From assembly GCA_035048495.1 (NCBI GenBank), contig CM068549.1, positions 11,828,000-11,891,999 of the forward strand: a stretch of 64,000 nt of DNA, written 5' to 3'. Numbering within the stretch: the stretch's first letter is position 1; each line of letters opens with the position of its first letter. The position numbers and the translations under genes were made by a program. The notes below the pieces were generated by a model. The model worked only from the letters and a program-made list of their open reading frames with translations, did not search any database and was not told the origin of the DNA. Of the stretch, positions 23,501 through 35,500 are shown piece after piece. This DNA is from Euptelea pleiosperma (Eukaryota; Streptophyta; Magnoliopsida; Ranunculales; Eupteleaceae).

Positions 23501-26500
23501 CCCTAGGATACCTCCAAAACTGGCGAGATTCTCCACAACTCCCACTCCAAACACCTTGCTCTTAACAAAATTCACACGTAAACCCTACACGGCCTCGAAG
23601 CAGCACAAAAAGCCTCTTAGGAACCTTAACTGAGTAACAGAAGCCCCAAGAAAGACAAGCATGTTGTCTACAAACTGAAGATGTGAAACAGAAGGAGCCT
23701 TTCAACCCACCTCAAAGCTTGCAAGCTCCGTAGACTCCACAACTCTAGAAACCATATTGACCAACGCCTCCACCACCACAATAAACAAAAAGAGCGACAA
23801 CGGATCCTCCTACCTGAGCCCCCTCGAACTTCTGAAGTAACCAGTTGGGGACCCATTCACTAATACGGAAAATGAAGCCAAAGATACATTTTGAGATCCA
23901 CCTCCTCCACTTCTCACCAAAGTCCAACATGCCAAGCATATAATCCAAGAACTTCCAATTGACATGATCATACGCCTTCTCCATGTTAATCTTGCATGTG
24001 ATCCCTAGAATCCCCCTAGATTTGGAGTCTATGCATAGCTACCAGAACACCACCCAAGATCTGTTTGCCCCTAACAAATGCTCGTTGGTTGGGCGATATC
24101 ACTGTGTACAAGACCTTACGAATGTCACAAACATCTTAGCCAAACTTTTGTACACATTCCCCACCAGATTGATAGGTCTGTAGCCCAAAATGCCTTCCAA
24201 TCTGTGTTTATTAGGAATTAGAACAACAAAAGTGCTGTTGGAAGTGTAGTCCCGGTAACCCTCCTCTTGAAACTCTGACACCACCTTTATAAAATCTGAC
24301 CCAACCACATCCCAACATTGTTCAAAAAAAGCCAAATAAAAACCATCGGGCTTGGAGCTTTGTCGCCTGCCATCGCAGCAATAGAACTCAAGATATCTTC
24401 CTTCCCAAAAGGTCTCTCCATCCAATCTCTATCCTCAAATAATTTGATCAAAATGTAGACCATCCAAAGACGGTCTAAAAGAAATAGGCTCCGAATACAA
24501 CTGAGAATAATACTCAACCACTCCCTTTGTAATACTGTCTTCATCTTCGAGCATATTACCATCGATCTCGAGGCTTACTAAGTTATTACATCTTCTATGT
24601 GCATTCGCCATCCTGTGGAAGAATTTCGTATTATTATCGCCCTCCTTCAATTACCTAACTCTTGACTTTTGCTTCCAATTGATTTCCTCCAACTGCACTA
24701 GGTGTTGATATCCTGCTTTGAGGTTAAATATCCCACTACGATCTTCTAAAGAAAGAGGATGATCCTCCTCCTTTCCGTCAATCCCCAAGCATAGAGTCCT
24801 TCCTTTGATCCACCCTGCCAAACTCTTCTCGATTTCACTGCTTAATCTTATCTTTAAGCTCTTTGAGCTTACGCCAAAATGTTTCCAAATATATATTAGA
24901 GTTTGGAGTCATATGACATACACATACTGTCTTTTTCATCTCTTCTTTCTCTTCTCCTCATCTCTTTCAAACCCTAATTAGACCCTAGATTCAACTGCAG
25001 CCATGTTCTAGTCCTCACTCCTACGCAATCCTAGACTTCCTTCCTTCTTTGGTGCACACACATTGTGCTAGCTAACATTGTGAATTTTCTTGTCAAGGTC
25101 TGTATTGCCAACTAACACATTTTCAGGTTATTTATTGCGTTTTTTACTTTCTAAATTGGACTACCATGGCCTTATCCATGTAAGTAAAAGAATGTGAAAA
25201 AGTACGCTAAATCTCTTCAAAATCCTTTCTAATTTAAAATTTCCTCTTTTTTTGTAAAAAATATTCAAATGAACCTAATATCTCTCTCTCTCTATTATCA
25301 TGCACTCTTGGTACAAATGGTCTATTGAGCCCAAAGGTTTAAGTCCGGCTACACGTCAAATAGGTGTGCTGGGCTGGGGTCAATGTCAGGACGAGTCCAG
25401 GTGTATGGGGGGGGATCAAGTACAATGCCCTTGAAGTCAATATGGGTATTTTTATCATGTGATAATCACTTATTTCTAGGATAATTAAGTGCTACCTTCA
25501 ACTTCCCCTCTCCCCAGCGACGAAGCATGGAACTTGGAGTATGTTCTAGAGCAGCGAAACCTCTGGAAGAACTTTGGGGGAAGCTTGGATTCGGTGATCA
25601 ATTATTAGAATCTTGTTCTTCCTTAGACCCATGGAAGTGTTCGTGGATTGCAAGCTTTTTGTTCATTTAGAGATCCGTAAAGGCGGATTAGGCTGCATTC
25701 GCATCAAAGAAGGACGCCGGTGGTTAGAGGAAGCAGATATTCCAGGTAACATTGGGCTGTGGTTGGAAGGTATTTTCAAAGCAGCCATCAAAGCCAAGGA
25801 CTCTCATCCGATCTGGAGATAGACGGTATGTTCGGGGAGAACTTTTGTTGCTAAGGAAAAGAGGAACGAAGGTGGCAGATTTATCAGGCTCTCAAAGGTC
25901 ACCTCTAGGGGCAGAAAGTTAGAAACATCTCTTTCTTCTTCCCAGAAGGCCCCAAAGGTGAGGGCTGGTCAGCTCTGGAAGATGGTCTTGCTAAACTTAG
26001 GAAGAAGACGGTGGATAAATGGGAAACGGGTGGCGAGTCTGCTCCTAAGGTGCAAGGGGCTGTGAAGAACTCATCTTTTCTCGGTGATATACTCTCCGGG
26101 GATAAGCCTTAGAGAATCACATCTTGGTATCAAGAGAAAGGAGATGGTAGCTTTGGGAGATGGGGCTAGCGCTTGTGTGCAAATCCTTAGACACAAGCTC
26201 AAACTGGGAAGACATAGCAGCACTTATGTGGATCTCAGGATCATCTTCTCATTTTCACTTTATTCCCTGTGGAGAAAAAATGAGAGTGTTCTTCGACGAA
26301 GACAAGGTGGTTTTCAAATTCTTATGCGAGCCGATTTCGATCAGGGTTGCTAACGACATTATTTATGTGAGTTGCTAGTGGCCTGGCTTCAACACCATTC
26401 CCTCTTTCCCCCGAGCATCTCCAGTTTGGATCCTAGTTCGTAGACTCCCATTTCATCTGTGGAATCACAACATGTTTGCCTGTATAGGTTGTATTGCGGG

Positions 26501-29500
26501 AGGATTAGTGGAGGTAGATGAAGCTACTTCCTTGGGGAGGGATTATAGCGCTGCTAGATTGAAAGTATGAGGAGAAGTTGGGGTTATTCCTAGAGTGATC
26601 TCAGTGACTTCCGCACTCATGTACATTGGGGACTGTGGCTACAGTGAGTATCTGACCGGTGTTGCTAAAGAACCAGATTCGACGGACAAATCTCACCTGA
26701 TATGGGTTATGGAGAACCTGACTCTGATGTCCTGACTTCTTCACTCGATTCAAACCCAGATCAGCAAAGGGTTTATGCTCCTACCAATAGCCAAAGATGT
26801 TTGGGATGCCGTATCTAAGACATACTCCGAGATGGAAAATTTTGCCAAGCTCTAGTATGAACTAGAACAAGAGATATATTGTCTTCGTCTCGGGGGATGA
26901 AGATTGAAACATATTACGCTTTACTTCGAAGCAAATGGGAGGAGATCGATTACTACCAGAGTTACTCCCCCAAGTGCGCAGATGACGTCAAGTCCTTCAA
27001 GGCTATGGTTGAATGTTCTCGGATCTTCTAGATTCTCTCCGACGTTCATCTTAGCTTTGAGGGAGTTCGTGTTCAGATCCGTGGCAAGGATCCTGCCCCC
27101 ACCTCTCTAGCATAGGTCTACGCTTACATTCAGGGGGAGGACAGTCACCGTTCAGCTATGCAACTCCGCAGTGGGAGTGATATTCCAAACTGATCTGCCC
27201 TGGCTGCTGCCAATCAGAATGGCTAGAAATCCAGTCCAAAGGAGTCCGGGGACAAACCCAGACCCAAGTGTGACCATTGCGGTCTCATGGGCCATATCCA
27301 AGACACCTGTTGGAAGCTCCATGGACGTCCCCCAAGACAGGCCCTGACTTCTCGTCAGCGCCAACTGGCAAGATCCCATACAGCGCACTCAGTTACTCAG
27401 GACACCGCACCAGCAGCGTCTACCTCCTCTGGGGACACAGACTCATTTTCTCCTCCAGATCTTGAGCGACTTCGCCGGATGATGGCCCAACTCAATGGCC
27501 AGGCTTCCACTTCCACATCTGCATTCGCTTACACAGGTACTAGGATTGCTTGTTCCACCTCTACTGTACCTTCCAGCCCTTTTTGGATCATTGATTCAGG
27601 GGCATCTAATCACATGACTGATATGTCCTCTGTTTTCTCTAGCTATGGTATTTGCTCCGGTCGTGACAAAGTTAGGATAGCTGATGGCACATATTCCTCT
27701 ATCTCCAGCAAAAGGGATGTTCATGCCAGACCAGCTCTTTCTTTGTCTTCTGTTTTGCATGTTCCTCAATTCACTGCTAATTTATTATTTGTCAGTAGTC
27801 TTAACTGCAGTTTAACGTTTTTTCCTTCTCACTGTGTGTTTCAGGATCTGGAGTCGAGGCGGACGATTAGCAGTGGATGTAAGGACAGTGGCTTATACAT
27901 CCTGGATTCTTCGGTTTCTTCATCGGCATACCAGTCCAGCATCAGTAGTAGTAATAGAGTCAATAAAGACCAATTAATGCTTTGGCATAACCGTCTAGGT
28001 CATGTACCCGTGTCAGTCTTAAAGCGTGTCTTTCCTGCTTTCTCTTCTGTTTCTGTAGTTCTCTCTCATTGGGAAACATGTGAACTGGCAAAGCATTGTC
28101 GTTTTACTTTTTCCATTAGTAAGAATAAAAGTACTACTCTTTTTTATATTGTGCATTCTGATGTGTGGGGCCCCACGCCCGTGACTTCTTTGTTTGAATA
28201 TCGGTACTTTGTTACCTTTGTGGATGAATTTAGTGGTTGTACTTGGTGTACCTTATGCGAGCCAAAGATGTTGTATTCTCCATTTTCCAAGAGTTCCATA
28301 AGATGGTTACCACTCAGTTCCATACCACTGTCAAGATTCTTCGCTCTGACAATGGGGGGAATACCTAGATGGGGGCCTTAAATCCTACTTTGCATTTCAT
28401 GGTATTGTTCATCAGACCTCGTGCCCTTCTACACCTCAACAGAATGGGACTGCTGAGAGAAAAAACTGTCACCTTCTTGAAGTTGAGCGTGCTCTCTGGT
28501 TTGGCATACATGTTCCAAAACACTATTGGTCAGAGTCTGTCTTACTTGCAGCTTACCTTATCAATCGTATGCCCTCTCGGGTTCTAGGATTTCAGACTTC
28601 CCTATCTCTCTTGGTTCCTGATCGTCCGGCTTTCGTTGGTCCTCCAAAGGTCTTTGGGTGTGTTTGCTTTGTCCATTTTCATTGTTCTTCGAGGGACAAG
28701 ATAGATTCGCAGGCCTTGAAGTGCATCTTCTTTGGGTACCCCTCTAATAATAAAGGATACAAATGTTATTGCCTTGCTACCCTTTGTCGCATCATCTCTA
28801 TAAATGTCACCTTCGCTGAGTCCATCCTTTTCTTTGGTGAGCAGACTTCTCTTCAGGGGGAGCATGATTTTGCAGAAGAGAGTGTTCCCAGCCCTATGCC
28901 TGTCCCTATTCCTATGACGGCTTTTATTCCTATGCCGAGACCTCAGTCTAGTGACAATGACACTTCCACTACTACAGCTGATGTGCGTGTATATGTTAGA
29001 ACCAAAAAGAAAGGACAAGCCAATGTCCCCACGCCTACATCTACGAGTCTCCCCTCAGATCCAGTTCTAGGTAATGCTTCTGTCCTCCCTGTTGCACTTC
29101 GGAAGGGTGTACATACTTGTACGGAACATCCTATCTGACATTATGTCTCTTATCATTCTCTGTCTCTGTCGTATTAGAATTTTGTTAGTATTGCTTCCTT
29201 TGTTTCTTTGCCTTTCAGTGTCGTAGATGCACTTAGTCACCCAAAGTGGAAAGAAGCTATGATGGATGAAATGCAGGCTCTTGAGAAGAACAAAACACGG
29301 GAACTTGTTCAACTACCTAGAGGAAAGAAACCTGTGGGGTGCAAATGGGTCTTTACAGTGAAGCGTAAAGCTGACGGGTTAGTCGAATGGTACAGGGCAC
29401 GACTTGTAGCCAAGTAATTCACTTAGACATATGGGATCGACTATCAAGAGACATTTGCACCTATGGCCAAGATGAACTTTGTCAGAGTTCTTCCATCCTT

Positions 29501-32500
29501 AAGTGCCAACCTGTCCTGGCCGTTGCATTAGCTAGATGTGAAGAACGCCTTTCTTCATGGAGATCTGACAGAAGAGGTGTACATGAAACTACCGCTTGGG
29601 TTGAACCTTGCGAGAAGTGACGACAAGGTGTGCAAGTTAAGGAAAGCCCTGTATGGGCTAAAGCAATCTCGAAGGGCATGGTTCGAGCGGTTCAGCAGTG
29701 CGATCAGACGAGTGGGCTACAAGCAAAGTCAGGCCGATCACACGTTGTTTGTGAAGCACCACCAAACTAGTACCACGGCACTGGACGTCTATGTTGACGA
29801 CATTGTCATCACTGGGAATGATCCCAAGGAGATAAAGCAGCTGAAGACCTTCTTGTCCTCGGAGTTTGAGACAAAGGATTTGGGGCCACTGAAATACTTC
29901 CTGGGGATTGAAGTTGCTTGGTCTTAAAAGGGAATCTTCATATCTCAACGAAAGTATGTATTGGGCCTTCTGGATGAGACTGGGTATTTGGGAGCTCGAC
30001 CGGCAGAGATTCCAATAGATCAGAACCATCGGTTGAATTCTGAGGAGGGCGACACTCTTGAGGATGTCGCTATGTTTCAGCGATTGGTTGGCACACACCC
30101 ATCTGGATATTGCTTACGCTGTGAGTGTTATTGGCCAGTTTATGCATGCACTACGGTCATCACATCTTGAGGCAGCTCACAGAGTTCTTCAGTACCTCAA
30201 GAGTTTTCCAGGTCGTGGAATACTATTCGGGCGACATGGACACTTTAGAGTAGAAGCATATACTAATGCAGATTGGGCAGGTTCAGTTACTGATCGTCGG
30301 TCTACGTCAGGATACTGTACCCTAGTTGGAGGAAACCTTGTCTCTTGATGAAGCAAGAAGCAGCCAGTTATAGCTTGATCCAGTGCAGAGGCAAAATTTC
30401 GCTGTATGGCACATGGTGTGTGCAAACTCCTTTGGTTGAGGACCATACTTGAGGAACTGGGACTCCAGGTGACAGAGCTGATGAGCCTCTACTGTGACAA
30501 CAAAGCCGCCATCAGCATTGCTCACAACCCAGTCCAATATGATAGGACCAAGCTTATTGAAGTTGATCGTCACTTCATCAAAAAGAAACTTCAACAAGGA
30601 TTGATTTGTACTCCGTATTTGAGAACACAGGAGCAGGTTACCAACATACTCACAAGGGGGGTGAACAGGTCTATTCTTCATACTTTGACTGGCAAGCTAG
30701 GCATGATGGATATCTTCGCACCAGCTTGAGGGGGAGCGTTGGAGTTTATGTAATACACCCATGTAGGTGTCTCGAGTGGGCTGCGTCCCACTTCCCACGT
30801 GGGTGTTCTTTTTGGGTTATCACTATTCACGTGAATAGTGCCGTGTGAATAGTGTCACGTGAATAGTGCTATTCTTTTGTAGGGGTTCTCCCCGTCACAT
30901 ATATATACAGTGTGTTCATTCTCTCCTCTTCCCACAACTTCTCTCTCTAACCCTAATCTCTTCCACCTTCCGCCTCCGTTACACTTTTTCTTCTTCTCTC
31001 TACAACCTTCATGTACTGGTTACAACCTTATTTACAACAAAAACTAGCCTATATGATGAGTTGAGACCAAAGAAATATCACCACAAATAATAAAAGAATA
31101 AAACAATGCTGGGCTGGGATGAAGGTTCAGAAGGGTTTCTGGGGTTCCTGGCAAGTATCATCTTTTTTGGCGGGTTTTGTCTAAAAAGAACACATGATTT
31201 TAGGGTTTCAGAAAGGGTGGAAGGGTTTCTGACGAAGCCGCAGGTCTCAATAAAGATTATTGGGCTGATTGTAGGGTGTAGGAAGTCCTAGGGGTGAATC
31301 TGGGAGGTTTTAGGGTTTTGGCCAACTGGCAGGGATATTAGCTCCCAATAGGTGCCGCAAACACCAGATAGCTTTGTGAGTGGAACTGTAGGTCACAGAA
31401 GACCTAAAGTGCTCATAAAAGAGAAAATAATGGAGAGCATAGTAAGAGAAGAAGATAGAAGAGAGCAGAGAGAAAGTTAACTTTGGCATCGTACCAAATT
31501 AGCTTGGCTTCACACCAATGAAGAATGGCTTCACACTAGATTTTCCAATCACAGGAGAATTCTCAAAAGTTTTGTTCTTTATTCATTATTTCCCAAAATC
31601 AAAGATTACAACCTTATATATAAAATTCTGAAATCCTAACTTTCCTAATTCTTCGAAAATTCTACTTATTAAAATAAGCAAAGTTCTTAATCTAATTTTA
31701 GAAACTAAAAAAAATATTTAGGAAATTTTTGACATACCCCCATATTATCTTTCAAATTTGACATACCCCCCTACAATTTGAAAAAGCTGATTTATGACCT
31801 GGTCTACCATCCATGACTGCCGTTGACTCAAATTGACTATCAATTTTTGTTTAAAGGGACAAAAATGTCCCTTTCTTCAACCTTACACCAAGGGTTTGGG
31901 CCTTACTCCAAACCAAACAGCTGTGGAACGGCCATCCACGAGACTCCAGTAGGTTGGCCGCCCATCACCGGTGACCAACCCATCGGAGTCTTGTAGCCGG
32001 TCATCCACAACTCCAGCGAGCAAAAAATGTATATTTATAAAAGCAACTGTATATCTTAGAGATTTTAAGATTTTCTTTTTCCTTCATATGATTGGATTTT
32101 CTCAGGGTTTGAGCCACTCCATGTATTAGACGAGATTGGCTAATATTCAAGGATCAACAGTTTTTCATATACGTTTCTCTTTTCTTTTTTGTGTTCCTGA
32201 TCTTTCTTTTAAGATTTCTACGAAAAATCGACAGTCTATATACCTTTGTTTTTCTTAGATTTCGTAGTAGTTCCTCTCACTTTTGAGTTTGCACTCTAGT
32301 ATTGCTTTTAGATCTTAACATTTGTCGGATGTTGTCATGAGTTCTTTAATGGGTCTGTTCACAAAAGTTCATGAAGTTTCTGCCAACAAAAAATTCCATT
32401 AATGCATTCCTACTTAGGTAGATCTGTCTGGAAGCAAAATTATGGGTTCTAGAAATATATCCGTGAAGAGGAGGAAAGTTGATTTTGTTGGAGCTTTTGA

Positions 32501-35500
32501 GTTATCTAGAAGAAGTGGATCCTCTTAAGATACACTGAATTCCCGAGATATTCAGAAGAGTAGTTCTTTGAAGTCAGTACAAATATATTGGTTATTGAAT
32601 CCAATACATTAATGCTATAGGGAAGAGGGTGCAAGGTAATATATTATGTTTGATTAGTTACACGCATAAAGCACAATACATGCGAGTCTTCCATTTGTGA
32701 TTTGTGCAATTCCTTGTACGTTTTGACTTGAACGTTCAATAGTGCCTACATATTTTGCCTACTGGAGTGGTGGATAGTCGGCCACAAGATTCTGGTAGGT
32801 TGGTCGCCGGTGATAGGCGGTTTACCTACCGGAGTCTTGTGGACGGCCGTCCACCACAGCCATTTGATTTGGGGGTAGGGTTTTAGCCCAAACCCTTGTT
32901 CTAAGGTTGAAGAAAGGGACGTTTTTGTCCTTCAAAAAAAAAATTTGTTAGTCAATTTGAGTCAACGGCGGTCATGGATGGTGGACCAGGTCATAGGGGG
33001 TTAAGTCAGCTTTTTCAAATTGTGGGGGGGTATGTCAAAAATCAAAGATAACATGGGGGGGTTTGTCAAAAATTTCCAAAATTTAACCAAGTTAAACAAT
33101 CATAATTAACTTCCTAAAAAGAAATTCCTAGTTAAAATAGAACAGATCTTAAGCTAATCTTGCGGGGTCTGCATGCTCTGGCTCTCTTCACTGCTCCAGT
33201 GTAGCTGCGGTCCTGTGGACTATCAAGTAGAATGCTCCCGCATCAAAGGCTCTCTCACAACAATCTCATAAACTATGATCAGGATTTGCTAAATTGGCTG
33301 CCTATTTTGGTCTTTCATACATGACAATCACTTGCATTAACTGATAACTTCTAAAAATAAGAGACATTATGTTTTTTTGTTTCCTAAATCCCAGAGTTGC
33401 ATTACAATGAATAGAAATACTCAAACTCAGCATGGGATAAGCTATTGTATCTTATTTTGATTATTCCTCATTAAATAAATTTAGAAACCCAGTTTGTAGA
33501 ACTCAATGAGTGCCTACAAGATAATAGGATGCTTATGCTTCCAGTTAATGGCTTTCTAAGTTAATAGAGAACTGGTAATGTGTCAGGATGCAAAAAGTCC
33601 TCGAGGTTGCAGATTGGTTGGGAATGTTTCTTACCCAAAAACTTTAGAGTTCTCTAAGAACTGACAAAGCTACAACAACTGGTATAAACAGAACCAGAAA
33701 TGTAATAACTGGCATAAAGAGAACTAGAAATGCAGCAACTGGTATAAAAAATACCAGAAAGTTAAAAATCCAAAAGGCTTGAAAACTTTTAGCTCACTCT
33801 TCTTCCCAAATATCCTCTGCTTTCTCTCCAACACCGTAACCAAACTTGACGTTCCAACTCGGGATCACCCGAGACCTTAATCAGTGAAAACTTAAAATGT
33901 TATGAAGATGATTTGTTTTAGAACAAAAATAAAATAAAAAACTTCATACATACTTTATCAAATACTAATTTATCATATTATTTGGACATGTGACAAATAA
34001 AATGCATATGCACATCATTTTAAATTAATAAAGTTTTCTTATATATATTATTTATATAAATACATAATGTCTTTGTTGATTGTACGGATGCCTCTCAGGC
34101 GTTCCAAACCCTAGGTCTTCCTTAAAACACTTGCTCCCTCTCCTACACTCCCTTCTACTACGTGCAATTAAGGTCATGGCCCATTTAAGTTGATACTTGT
34201 CTACCGAAATATGCTGACATGTTTCGACGCTAAAAACTTGAGGTCGGATGTAAGATGTTCTAATCAGGGTTTTCGTCAATACCTTGTAACAAAGGAAGGT
34301 GGGATGTGCTGGCCCAGTTACCAGTATCCTTTCTTCTTTTCTGTGCATGCATTTTATCTAGTAACGTGAGTGTAAAATTGATGTTCACTTTTTACTGACA
34401 ATATGCAGGTTCAAAAGTCAAATTTGGAGGGACTTCTCCAAAGGCATGTCGAAATGGCTGCTGAAATCAAGAATCTTGACACTGACTTGCAAATGCTGGT
34501 TTATGAAAATTACAATAAGTTTATCAGTGCCACAGAGACTATTAAAAGGTGAGATACTGCTTTCTCACATTGTGATTCAAGCCATGACACAACCTTTACC
34601 ATTTTTTTTTGGCAAGGGTTTCCAAAGTACGTGTATGTAGGTGCATATGCTTGTGTTGGAATAAATGTGCATCTGTATGTGTATAATGATCCCCTCCTTT
34701 TGCTCCACATCTTACAATCATAACCAACATATCGATAGCTCCTTTCATCTTATTTGTGATACGGGAGTTGACAACATAGACCCGCATAGTGTAAATCATT
34801 AGAGAGCAACTCCAGTCCCATCTGTGGTGAACAATCGGCTCCAAGTGAGGTCGAAAGCACAAAATAAAATCACAAAGCACAAATTCAAATCCTTGGTAAA
34901 TAACATGAATCCTTCTAATACAAATTTTCTTTTGAGAAGTAAATCTATCATTACAATCATTTTCTCAGTCTTCGTCTTTCATGTCCTCAGCCTGAGCAGA
35001 ATCTGATTTGGCCATTGGTCTAGAAAATGAAACTGAGAGATGGCTTACTCAGTTAAGAAGAGTCCACAACATGTGGCTCCAAACCAGTTGATTGAGAGTG
35101 GATGATTCTCCTAAAGATTTGTTCATTCCTTTCTCTCCAAATATTGCCTAGACCGTATTCAGAAGACCAAAATCTACAGACAATATAAAAAGTTGATCAA
35201 TTTGCTATGAGTCCATCGTATGAGTAACCTTCTGGTATGATCTGTGTATATTGCTCCATTATTTGTACAGAGATGTTTTCTTGGCTGACTTTATAAGTTG
35301 CTTATTTTTCTTGTTCACTTGTCTACGTGGATATTGCTTTCCTTTAAGAGTCTTGTGTACACCTTGGGTTTTCTAAAATCTAAATTGTTATAGTGTATTC
35401 AACTTTGCCAGATGGATATGTTACTGACATACTCTTTAGATAATATGTAGCTTATATTGTCAATGTAAAACTGCTATTTGGCTTTCTATCTCTACAGGAT

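Larger units (their letters stand above)
26646..31039 (+). mobile_element. 5'-truncated Ty1/copia element with 3' LTR
   Basis: Contains gag, zinc knuckle, protease, integrase, reverse transcriptase and RNase H in copia order, then a polypurine tract (TTGAGGGGGAG, 30726-30736) and a 3' LTR. No 5' LTR or primer-binding site was found upstream; instead LINE ORF1-like sequence abuts gag. Either the element was 5'-truncated before or during insertion, or a deletion joined the two. Confidence 0.8.

Noticed and set aside
24901..25060. Possible 5' LTR of the intron 1 copia
   Set aside because: It shares only CT-rich style with the 3' LTR at 30737; no aligned blocks, TG start or primer site.
26122..26134. 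TTGGTATCAAGAG, like a copia primer-binding site
   Set aside because: It lies inside the LINE ORF1-like coding segment and no LTR end precedes it.
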